DNA from: Amycolatopsis australiensis
Lineage (GTDB): Bacteria > Actinomycetota > Actinomycetes > Mycobacteriales > Pseudonocardiaceae
Length of the DNA: 64,000 bases
Direction: 5' to 3'
Assembly: GCF_900119165.1 (NCBI RefSeq)
Contig: NZ_FPJG01000001.1
Location: 1 to 64,000 of the forward strand
Shown here: positions 57,181 to 64,000 of the stretch, piece after piece
Numbering within the stretch: the first letter of the stretch is position 1
Layout of the letters: each line of letters starts with the position of its first letter
Notes under the pieces: model-generated
What the model was told of the DNA's origin: nothing
The model's input: only the letters and a program-made list of their open reading frames with translations
The model's database searches: none
Program-made: the position numbers and the translations under genes

Positions 57181-58590
57181 GTGATCGTCTGCGGGTATCG
57201 GCCGGGCCAGGGCCGGATCACCGGGCGGATGGGTGGGCTGCTGCTGGGCGCCCACGACCCGGACACCGGGCAGCTGGTCTACATCGGCGACGTGGGCACC
57301 GGTTTCACAGAGGCTGAGCGGGGACGGCTGCAGGCCCGGCTCGACGAGCTGGAGCGGCCCCGGCCGCCGTTCGCGGTCGCGCCGCCGCGCGCGGACACGG
57401 CGCGGGCGCGCTGGGTGGAGCCGGTCCTGGTCGGGGAGGTGGTGTACCGGCAGTTCACCCGCGGCGCGGGTCGGCTGCGCCACACCGCCTGGCGCGGCCT
57501 GCGCCCGGACAAGAAGCCCGCCGACGTCCTCGCGCCACGCACCCAGGAACCCGCCACCACCGAACCCGCGCCACCAGCCGCCCGGGCGCGGCCGCCGCGC
57601 GCGAGCACCACCGGACGTTCGGCCCGCGCGGCGGCGTCCGCGCAGGAGCCCCCGGCGCCGCTGGGGCCGAAGGTGACGGTGCAGGCCGGGGCCCGGCGGC
57701 TGACCCTGTCCAACCTCGACAAGCAGCTGTATCCGTCAGGATTCACCAAGGGTGAGGTCGTCCACTACTACAGCCGGGTGGCGCCGGTGCTGTTGCCGCA
57801 CCTGGCCGGGCGGCCGGTGACGTTCATCCGGTTCCCCGACGGCGTCGGCGATCAGCAGTTCTTCGAGAAGAACGTCCCCAACGGCGCCCCCGGCTGGCTG
57901 CCCAGCGTGGCGTTGCCGAGCACCGGGGCGCGCAGCCGGCACGCCGAGCGCGGCGAGCCGATCACCTATCCGCTGCTCGATGAGCTCGGGGCGCTGGTGT
58001 GGGCGGCGAACATGGCCGCGCTCGAGCTGCACGTCCCGCAGTGGCGGATCGACCCCGGCCCACCCGCGGCACGCGGGCTGCCGGACCGGCTGGTGTTCGA
58101 CCTCGACCCTGGCCCGGGCACCTCGATCGTCGAGTGCTGCCGGGTCGCCGAGCGGCTGCACGACCTGCTGGCCACGGACGGGCTCACCCCGTTCGCGAAG
58201 ACGTCCGGGTCGAAGGGCATGCAGCTCTACTGCGGCATCGACGTCGACGACCCGGGCGCGCCGTCGGCCTACGCGAAACGCCTCGCCCAGCAGCTGGCCC
58301 GCGAAACCCCCGACCAGGTGACCGCAGTGATGGCCAAGGCCCAGCGCACCGGCCGGGTATTCATCGACTGGTCCCAGAACAACCCGGCGAAAACCACGAT
58401 CGCGCCGTACTCGCTGCGCGGGCGCGACAGCCCGACCGTGTCCACCCCCATCACCTGGGACGAAGTCCGCGCCTGCCAACGCGCCGGGCAGCTGGTGTTC
58501 ACCGCCGAGGACGTCCTCGACCGCATCGACGACCACGGCGACCTGCTCGCCGACCTCAACCACACCCGCACAGCCCTGCCTCGCACCTGA
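57181..58590 (+). CDS. LigD-like protein, 5' truncated: ligase C-terminal part plus intact polymerase domain
   Basis: First possible start is GTG at 57181 (469 aa), but homology continues upstream in frame to about 57007: FTFTELDADRR, then GHEGLVAKRRNAVYAPGRRS and WLKHPL, motifs IV and V of ATP-dependent DNA ligase. The ligase catalytic lysine is missing. From about residue 165 the LigD-type polymerase is complete: LYPSGFTKGEVVHYYSRVAP, FIRFPDG, FDLDPG (metal-binding Asp pair), KTSGSKGMQLY and DWSQNNPAKTT. It could make a polymerase that fills in ends, but cannot ligate. A Pro/Ala linker joins the parts. Confidence 0.8.
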   Translation: MIVCGYRPGQGRITGRMGGLLLGAHDPDTGQLVYIGDVGTGFTEAERGRLQARLDELERPRPPFAVAPPRADTARARWVEPVLVGEVVYRQFTRGAGRLRHTAWRGLRPDKKPADVLAPRTQEPATTEPAPPAARARPPRASTTGRSARAAASAQEPPAPLGPKVTVQAGARRLTLSNLDKQLYPSGFTKGEVVHYYSRVAPVLLPHLAGRPVTFIRFPDGVGDQQFFEKNVPNGAPGWLPSVALPSTGARSRHAERGEPITYPLLDELGALVWAANMAALELHVPQWRIDPGPPAARGLPDRLVFDLDPGPGTSIVECCRVAERLHDLLATDGLTPFAKTSGSKGMQLYCGIDVDDPGAPSAYAKRLAQQLARETPDQVTAVMAKAQRTGRVFIDWSQNNPAKTTIAPYSLRGRDSPTVSTPITWDEVRACQRAGQLVFTAEDVLDRIDDHGDLLADLNHTRTALPRT

Positions 58591-58649
58591 GAATTCCACC
58601 GGCCAGCTGGGACATCGCCCCGGCATCGGTAGTCGTGCTGCGGCTGGGT

Positions 58650-58823
58650 TCAGTCGTCAGATGAAGGCGTGCTGGTGCTGGGCGTGCTCGGCGCGCCCTG
58701 AGCCGGGCCGGCGGGCACGGTTGGCAGATCGGCTTGAGTGATCGGGCGGCTAGGACTGGCGTAGCCGCCTTCCTTCTGAAGGCCGCCCTGGTCTTCCGGG
58801 CGTTGCTCGTTGACGTGGGCCAT
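58650..58823 (-). CDS. Small disordered protein, 57 aa
   Basis: ATG at 58823 has AGGAG upstream and overlaps the stop of the preceding gene (ATGA). The product (MAHVNEQRPEDQGGLQKEGG then Pro/Thr/Ser-rich) looks disordered. Tight coupling to the membrane gene supports it. Confidence 0.55.
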   Translation of the reverse strand: MAHVNEQRPEDQGGLQKEGGYASPSRPITQADLPTVPAGPAQGAPSTPSTSTPSSDD

Positions 58824-59545
58824 CAGAACTCCTGAAAGTCGAGATATTCGATTTCATTCCAGCGTACGAGCAGGCCGCGCTGCCCATCGACCGGCTGAGG
58901 TCGGTCACCCGAGTCTCGCAGAAGCTCGCCTGTCGCCGGGTCGATCTGGAAGCCCGTACTGAGGTACAGATCGCCGTCCTCGGGATATCCGCCGGCATAG
59001 GAGCGCCGGTTCGATGCGGTGTTCCAGTGCCCCCACAAACCCGCGATCCATGTGCCGGACTTGAGTTTGATCCGCAGGATGGCTGCGACGTCGTAGTTCC
59101 ACATCCAATCCCAGGCGCGGGGTTCGATGTGCTTCCCCAGCGCCCACAAAGCCACCTTGTTGAGTCGGCGGTGGACCCCGCACCTGAAACGGGTCCGCCG
59201 ATTCGCGTTCGGCGGCGGTTCGGCCGGCGTGCGTCGGAGCTGAGCCAACCCCGCGCCGATTCCGATCGGCAGGAAGACGTAGGCCACTGCCATGAGCTCG
59301 ACAGACCACCACGGGACCTCGCCGCGCGCCAGCGCGTTGGTGAGGAAGTAGTGACGGTAAAGCAGGTACTCCGGTCCTGACGCCACGGCATGGAAGATCG
59401 CGGACGAGGCCAGGAACCGGACCAAACGATCGGCGAAGTTGACACCGAAGCTGCCCAGGGCGCGCTCGACCGCGAACGTGTAAGACGCGCCGGGAAGCAG
59501 CGCCATCAGCGCCACGACGAGCGCCTGGAACGTCGAGAGGTTCAA
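58823..59545 (-). CDS. DUF6338-like membrane protein, 240 aa
   Basis: TTG at 59545 (MNLSTFQALVVALMALLPGA) has GAGGAG about ten bases upstream. Three hydrophobic helices (about 4-20, 45-62, 85-108) carry a cytoplasmic C-terminal domain (YDVAAILRIKLKSGTWIAGL then DGDLYLSTGF). The starting pattern of a helix ending in PGA plus a strand-rich SH3-like end resembles DUF6338 proteins of actinobacteria. Function unknown. It may be a membrane regulator. Confidence 0.6.
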   Translation of the reverse strand: MNLSTFQALVVALMALLPGASYTFAVERALGSFGVNFADRLVRFLASSAIFHAVASGPEYLLYRHYFLTNALARGEVPWWSVELMAVAYVFLPIGIGAGLAQLRRTPAEPPPNANRRTRFRCGVHRRLNKVALWALGKHIEPRAWDWMWNYDVAAILRIKLKSGTWIAGLWGHWNTASNRRSYAGGYPEDGDLYLSTGFQIDPATGELLRDSGDRPQPVDGQRGLLVRWNEIEYLDFQEF

Positions 59546-59742
59546 CGGTTGTGCGCTCCTCTGTGCGGCACGTCGATGTGCGCATTGTCCACTCACGGTC
59601 TCGGTGGCGCTTGCGGCCGTGGTTGAGGACGAAGCCGTCTGATTGGCCGATGCCTTTGAGCAGAGACCGACTCCAGTCGAACATAGGTTCGAGCGTGCGT
59701 TACTGTCGTGTTGTTGGCGCTGGTGAGGGCGGTGATGAAGGC

Positions 59743-60857
59743 ATGTCGCTGACGACACGTCTGGCCCGCGGCGAGCTGGCCCGCTGGTGCGCGGAGCACT
59801 GGGCCGGTGTCGAGAAGCTGACGGGGGATGTATATCGCCGGGCCCGGGCCGCGGGGGAGCCGGAGCCGGTGCGCCCGGCGGGCCGTCCGGAGCCTGGGCA
59901 GTGGGTGGGGGTCGACGTCGCGTTCCGGGTGCGGCTCGGGTTGCTGGCCGAGGGTGCCGCCCCGGCCGCCGCGCTGTTAGGCCCGGTCCGCGCCGGCTTG
60001 GTCAGCCCGGCCTGGGCTGACCAGGCCGGTGGGATGTTCGGCCCGTCGCGGCTGCCCGCGGCGATCGCCGGCCGGTTCTCGCCGTACCAGCGGCAGGTGC
60101 CGGACCTGCCCGCACGGGCGGGCGACGTCGGCGAGCACGAGGCGGTGCTGACGGAGTTCATCACGCGGGCCGGGCAGTTCTTGGCCGAGCACGCGCCGCC
60201 CGGCAGGCTGGGCACTCCGGGGCAGAGGCAGTGCTGGCCCGCGTCTGCTGGGTGCTCGCCGGCTGGGAGCACGCCTTCCGCACCGGCCGGATGCCCGAGC
60301 AGCTCGCCGCAATCCACGCCCATCCCGGCTACACCGTCGACGACCTGCGCGCCGCCGCCCCCGAACCGGCCGTGGCCGAGCTGGTGAACCTCGCGCGGGT
60401 CCTGCACACCAGTCGCACCCTCGCCGGCTGGCGCGGGGATGCCCCCGGTTGCCCGATCGCGACCGGTCCTCTCGGTATCGCCAATCCGATCATCCTGCCC
60501 GGCTGGGCCGAAGCCGACCTGCTGCTCGGCTCCACCCTGTGGGAGGTCACGACCGTCACCAGCCTGGACAACCCCGCCGTACTCGTCCGAGCGTTGTGGC
60601 GGCTGCTGGCCTGCGCCTGGCTGGACACCCGAGACGTCTACGGAATCCGGGCGGTCGGAATCTACCTGGCCCGCCACGGCGTGACGATGTCCTGGGGGCT
60701 GACCGCCTTTTGCAGCATGGTGTTCGGCGGCACCGGCCGCGACGACGCCGCGCGAGAAGCCTTCCTGCCCCTCGCCCGACGCCTGGCCCGCGCCGATGGC
60801 GCCGAACCCCCACCACCCTGGGTCCCGCGAGAGCGGATCCTCTACGGCAGCCATTGA
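59743..60857 (+). pseudogene. Unknown 371-aa protein, one-base frameshift
   Basis: ATG at 59743 opens a frame to about 60220 (SLTTRLARGELARW ... FLAEHAPPGRLGTPG); the protein then continues in the next frame (AEAVLARVCWVLAGWEHAFR) to 60857. Adding one G to the GGGG at 60219-60222 joins both into a normal protein of about 371 residues. The protein is helical with a Gly-rich centre and an HGVTMSWGLTAFCS segment near the end. No family is recognised. A sequencing error is the likely cause, so the real gene is probably intact. Confidence 0.7.
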
Positions 60858-60928
60858 CAGTCAGGCGAAACGTTGCCCGTCGAGCATCCCAGCGACGCTT
60901 GCGCGCCTGCTCGCCAACAGCCGACGAC

Positions 60929-61165
60929 ATGGTCAGTGCTACAAAGATTCCCGCCTGCCCCGGCCACCCCAACAAGCAGACCAAGCAGGTGCTGTGCCGG
61001 GGACTGCGCACCGGCACCGGCACCGTTCGGATCGGGCCGACCCCGCCATTCGAGGATCTCGGGTGCCGGCGCTGTATCCGCGCCGCGGTCAAGGACGGCT
61101 ACACCGAGATCATCACCAAAGACGGCGTGCTTAACCTCGCCGAGTTGCTGACACAACAGCGATAA
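60929..61165 (+). CDS. Zinc-binding-like protein, 78 aa
   Basis: ATG at 60929 without a ribosome site. CPGH, VLCRGL and GCRRCIRAAV offer up to four Cys and a His, a likely zinc ribbon. The end (DGYTEIITKDGVLNLAELL) is a small alpha/beta piece. Function unknown. Confidence 0.55.
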   Translation: MVSATKIPACPGHPNKQTKQVLCRGLRTGTGTVRIGPTPPFEDLGCRRCIRAAVKDGYTEIITKDGVLNLAELLTQQR

Positions 61166-61241
61166 CCCGCTGGGCTTAGCCGGCTACCCACAGGGGCGTG
61201 CACTCCCGCGGACTGTCGGGCCCTCGGCCTACGCTTGACGG

Positions 61242-61817
61242 ATGTCCGTGCTGCAGGCCTTCGCCGACGAGTCGTTCCATGAGGACGACGGCGGTGGCTT
61301 CTACGTACTCGCGGCCGCGGTCCTACCGGCCGACCGGCACGCCGAGCTGCGCCAGCTGATGCTGGATCTGCGAGGACCGCGGTCCGGGAAACTGCACTGG
61401 CAGGTGCTGACCGAGGTGCAGCGGCGGGACGCGGCCAAGCGGGTCGCCGACTTTGACGAGCTGCACTTCGTCGCCGTCGGTTCACCGGTGCCGGTGCGCC
61501 GGCAGGAGCGCGGCCGCGCGTTGTGCCTGCAGCGGCTGGTCGCCGAGCTGCACGGCGTCGGGGTCGAGCACCTGGTCGCCGAGGGGCGGACCGTTCAGCT
61601 CAATGCCCGCGACGTTCGCACGGTCCAGCAGGCCCGATTCATGCTGCCGAAGGGCGCGCGGTTCCGGCTCGACCACATGCTGGGCGTCGACGAGCCGCTG
61701 CTGTGGGTGTCCGACATCGTGGCCGGCGCCGTGCGTGCCCGGCTGCACGGCAACGAGACGTTCTTCGAGCCGCTCGCCGACTGCGTGCTGGAGCTGCAGG
61801 TGGGGACCCGGACCTGA
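61242..61817 (+). CDS. DUF3800-like protein (RNase H-like fold), 191 aa
   Basis: ATG at 61242 lies six bases after TACGCT, a possible -10, so it may be leaderless. The start AFADESFHEDDGGGFYVLAA has the DES motif of DUF3800 proteins, whose core has the RNase H fold. GKLHWQVLT and LDHMLGVDEPLLWVSDIVAG carry the later conserved Asp residues. These proteins are frequent on mobile elements; activity is not established. A hairpin terminator follows. Confidence 0.75.
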   Translation: MSVLQAFADESFHEDDGGGFYVLAAAVLPADRHAELRQLMLDLRGPRSGKLHWQVLTEVQRRDAAKRVADFDELHFVAVGSPVPVRRQERGRALCLQRLVAELHGVGVEHLVAEGRTVQLNARDVRTVQQARFMLPKGARFRLDHMLGVDEPLLWVSDIVAGAVRARLHGNETFFEPLADCVLELQVGTRT

Positions 61818-61835
61818 TCGGCTGCGGACATGCGT

Positions 61836-61875
61836 AAGGCCAGGGTCCCGGTATTCCCCGGGTGCACCTGGCCTT
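61836..61875 (+). terminator. Hairpin terminator after the DUF3800-like gene
   Basis: AAGGCCAGG (61836-61844) and CCTGGCCTT (61867-61875), with an inner CCCGG/CCGGG pairing. It starts 18 bases after the stop codon. Confidence 0.65.
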
Positions 61876-62315
61876 GCGACTCGCGCGACGCCCGCGGCGC
61901 CGTGCTCCCAACGAGTGGTGTCTCCTCTACTCGTTGCCAAACCGCGGTGAGAGCCGGGTTTGACTACACGAGCGTAACCCAGTTTCGAGTTCGCCAACAC
62001 GTTCGCTGGTGTTCTGTTCGTCGCATCGTGTGTATTCGGGGAGCGTTCCAGTGCCGTAAACTCGCATTCGGGCTGGTCAGCGAGTTTACGGGTCGCATGG
62101 TGTGCCGATACCGGTGCGCCGTGGTCGGCGTTTCGGTTGCGGTCGGAGTTTCCGGTTCCGCAACTCGATCACGTACTCGCCGGTCCGCCGTGCCAGGAGT
62201 TTTCGGGAAACTCAGGCGTTCGCAGGCGGGGCGCTCCGGCGCCGCCCAGGGGCGGCCACAGGAGGTCAGGGCTTCTGCGGGCAGGGGTTCGTCGGCGAGC
62301 CGGGGGAGCGGGTCG
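61876..62315. other. Non-coding stretch with inverted repeats
   Basis: No gene is supported. The 12-bp inverted repeat at 62054-62091 dominates, and several GAGTTT or AAACTC elements recur (near 61985, 62080, 62148, 62198). The base composition is less GC-rich than the genes around, so it could be an origin, a transfer origin or a multi-operator region. Confidence 0.4.
62054..62091. repeat. 12-bp inverted repeat CCGTAAACTCGC
   Basis: CCGTAAACTCGC (62054-62065) and GCGAGTTTACGG (62080-62091), 14-base loop. Lies in the gene-free stretch downstream of the leftward HTH-like gene. Confidence 0.6.
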
Positions 62316-62495
62316 TCAGTGTGCTCGTTGGGCAGGCAGCGTCTCGCTGGCCTGCTCGGCGTTGTTCTTGCCGACGTCGGTGAAGTCGACCGGGACCGGT
62401 CCGGGCGGAAGGTCGGCCCAGGTCCAGGTGCGCGCTCGCGCACGAGCGGCCCTCCACAGGGGCTCCTGGGAGGGCTGCTCGTCGGGCAGGTTGAG
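62316..62495 (-). other. In-frame coding-like continuation after the stop of the 366-aa gene
   Basis: After the TGA at 62496-62498 the same frame continues for 59 codons (LNLPDEQPSQEPLWRAARAR, then WADLPPGPVPVDFTDVGKNN) to a second TGA at 62316, with protein-like composition and no obvious start. It may be a separate small gene with a rare CTG start, a readthrough product or chance. Confidence 0.3.
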
Positions 62496-63596
62496 TCAGG
62501 CGTTCGCGGGGATCGCGCGTGCGCGGTCGGCCTCGAGTTCGGCGAGGATGCGCTCGCGCAGCTCGTGCAGGACCTCGCGCCGGATCCGGTCCTCTTCCTC
62601 GGCGTCATCGAGGTCGAGTTCCTGCTCGGCCAGCACGCCGAGCGCCCGCTGGACCGGCCCGGCCAGCAGGGCATCGCCCTGCCGCTGAGTGAGCAGCATC
62701 CGGTAGGTCCGCACGTGCTCGTCGACGACCTGGCGGACGGCACCGAGGGCGTTCTCGACGATGTTCTCGGCGAGTGCCTCGACCATGGCACGCAGAGCCG
62801 ACTCGCTGAGCTGTGAGGGCAGCTTGGTGCCCTTGAGCCAGCCCACCAGGGTCGTGTGGCCCGGGACGCGCGGGACACGCTTGGCCATCGCCGCGTGGAG
62901 GGTGCGGGTGCTGAGGGTCGAGTAGTCGAGGAGGTACCGCAGGTGCGCGAGGAACGCCGGCTCCGTATCGATGGTCTGCAACGGCGCCGTCATGACCTCC
63001 TGCGCTGTCGCGGTCCCGGAGACCCACAGCAGCGAGTTCGAGCTCGTACCGGCCTGGCGCTTGCCCTTCGCCGCCGCAACCGCCTGGAACGCGGCGTTGA
63101 AGCGGCGCCAGATCTCCTGCCGCACGGTGTGCGCAGCTCCGGCCAAGTCGAGTACTGCCCGGTAGACCTCACGTGCGAAGAGAGTTGTCTCCTCCGGGTT
63201 CCATGCCCGGCGCAGCAGGGCCGGCCGGATGCTGACATCGGTGCCCACCTCGCCAGCCAGCAGCCGCCACTCGTGCTGGCCCGGGTCGAGCGCAGCCAGC
63301 GCACGGTGCAGTTCCTTCGTCCGGGCCTCCGCTATCGCCAGGGCACGCGGGTCGTCGACGACGTCCACCGCCGCGGCCACGCGGCCGCCGGCAATCGCCT
63401 TGCCGGGAACCGCCAGCTTGATCCGCTTCCCCGGAGTGACGTACCGGCCGCGTGCCTCGGCATCGGCCAGGCGCCGGAGTGTCTCCCGCCTCAGCTCCCA
63501 GTGCTCCTCGGCCAGCGCTTCGAGCTGCTGCCCCAGCGTGGGGATGACGTTGGCCCGGTCCTGAGCCTGGTCGGCGAACGGGATCGCGGTGTTCAC
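62496..63596 (-). CDS. HTH-like protein, 366 aa
   Basis: GTG at 63596 overlaps the stop of the membrane-protein gene (GTGA). Residues 1-190 are helical and charged (LAEEHWELRRETLRRLADAE). At about 233-275, STRTLHAAMAKRVPRVPGHT then TLVGWLKGTKLP has the XRE-like helix-turn-helix pattern seen in actinobacterial regulators. The last 90 residues are a long acidic coiled coil (LDDAEEEDRIRREVLHELRE). Probably a plasmid-encoded DNA-binding protein made with its small membrane partner. The broken version at 1-957 is the same gene. Confidence 0.75.
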   Translation of the reverse strand: MNTAIPFADQAQDRANVIPTLGQQLEALAEEHWELRRETLRRLADAEARGRYVTPGKRIKLAVPGKAIAGGRVAAAVDVVDDPRALAIAEARTKELHRALAALDPGQHEWRLLAGEVGTDVSIRPALLRRAWNPEETTLFAREVYRAVLDLAGAAHTVRQEIWRRFNAAFQAVAAAKGKRQAGTSSNSLLWVSGTATAQEVMTAPLQTIDTEPAFLAHLRYLLDYSTLSTRTLHAAMAKRVPRVPGHTTLVGWLKGTKLPSQLSESALRAMVEALAENIVENALGAVRQVVDEHVRTYRMLLTQRQGDALLAGPVQRALGVLAEQELDLDDAEEEDRIRREVLHELRERILAELEADRARAIPANA

Positions 63597-64000
63597 GCGA
63601 TCACGCTCCCGCCCGGAAAACGCAGGTGCCGCAGCGGGACACCGCGCACAAGGGCCAGCAGCATCACGACCACGCCGGCGGACAGCAGCAGTTCGGCACT
63701 GAGCCGCTCCAGCACGATGACGGCGACCACTGCCGTCGTGAAGGTCAGGACCTCCAGCACGCTGAGCGCGCCGCAGGACCGCTTGGGCCGCCGCGGCGGC
63801 AGGATGTAAACCATCGGGTGTTCTCCTTGCTTGACAGCTGGGCCATCACCCGAAAGTCGCGCGACGCAATGGGCGTTGCGTCGCGCGTCGGGCGCCACAG
63901 AACAAGAAAATCACACCGCTGTAGGCCCGCCACGCACGTTCGTGAACGGATTTGTTCAGGCTTCTCATTTCCCCAGGTGGCCCCTAGAGTGACCTGCAAC
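62629..64000. repeat. Terminal direct repeat, copy B (accurate copy)
   Basis: Same sequence as 1-1361 but with all open frames intact. Position 64000 corresponds to 1361, giving a unit of 62,639 bases if the molecule is circular. The window ends inside the left arm of a 17-bp inverted repeat that is complete at 1350-1389. Confidence 0.9.
63593..63814 (-). CDS. Small membrane protein, 73 aa (copy B)
   Basis: Identical to 954-1175: basic N-terminus, two transmembrane helices, AAGGAG eight bases upstream of the ATG at 63814, and a GTGA overlap with the 366-aa gene. The coupling suggests a membrane protein plus DNA-binding protein pair, as also seen at 16402-17927. On the circular molecule only one copy exists. 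Confidence 0.75.
   Translation of the reverse strand: MVYILPPRRPKRSCGALSVLEVLTFTTAVVAVIVLERLSAELLLSAGVVVMLLALVRGVPLRHLRFPGGSVIA

Noticed and set aside
61964..62878. 304-residue leftward frame
   Set aside because: It is Ser/Arg/Pro-rich, overlaps the well-supported 366-aa gene in another frame and has no usable start.

Overview
The window is very GC-rich, uses GTG and TTG starts freely, and packs its genes into runs with 1-4 base overlaps (ATGA, GTGA, TGATG). It carries a TraB/FtsK-type DNA translocase, a DUF2637-type membrane protein, a WhiB protein, ParA/ParB, a tyrosine recombinase and many small proteins typical of actinomycete plasmids. This indicates a high-GC actinomycete (Pseudonocardiales-like is my guess, not proven) and a plasmid. 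Bases 1-1361 are repeated at 62629-64000. The first copy differs only by 11 missing single bases near its outer edge, so the repeat is best read as the unjoined overlap of a circular molecule of about 62.64 kb (bases 1362-64000).

Layout: 1-1175 and 62496-63814 are two copies of a two-gene unit (HTH-like protein and small membrane protein). 1176-1823 is a hairpin-rich non-coding stretch. 1824-8598 is a leftward block starting at a small SH3-like gene and ending in a tyrosine recombinase, with a secreted lipoprotein inside it. 8701-11392 is a rightward three-gene operon behind a twin palindromic operator. 11677-13348 holds small leftward genes of unknown role. 13438-15474 is an AbiE toxin-antitoxin pair with its own inverted-repeat operator. 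16402-20657 is rightward: a membrane-anchored double-HTH protein, a coiled-coil protein and small proteins. 22188-23889 is a rightward cluster led by a winged-helix plus PD-(D/E)XK nuclease-like protein.

24146-45014 is mostly one long leftward plasmid-backbone region. It contains a modular DNA-binding protein (24146-26380), zinc-binding small proteins, a divergent RHH-like regulator with twin operators (28.8 kb), a probable replication initiator (29201-30739) preceded by a CopG-like gene and a hairpin series ending in an opposite-strand terminator, a Nudix hydrolase, a deoxyribosyltransferase-like protein, the TraB-like translocase (36530-38776), its membrane-anchored neighbour (38890-40590), several membrane proteins and WhiB. 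45534-47394 is an independent rightward cassette: a repeat-rich control region, an HTH-sensor protein and a PP2C phosphatase. 47581-48237 is an array of about 27 tandem 23-bp repeats. 48959-50764 is the parAB operon with four copies of a 19-bp palindrome that I propose as parS. 51005-61817 is a mixed accessory region: an HTH protein with a twin operator, a membrane-anchored NERD protein, a CoiA-like nuclease, a broken junction between a CHC2 zinc-finger remnant and a 5'-truncated LigD-like gene, and several unknowns.

How it works together (inference): ParA/ParB and parS, possibly with the 23-bp array, segregate the plasmid. Rep with CopG-like and antisense control sets copy number. TraB with its membrane partners moves DNA between mycelial cells. 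The shared helical module of the 24146 and 38890 genes could link a cytosolic DNA-binding protein to the transfer machine. AbiE, the nuclease-like genes and the HTH/PP2C cassette look like stability or defence cargo. Several homopolymer indels (27.3 kb, 60.2 kb and the first 770 bases) suggest uncorrected long-read errors.
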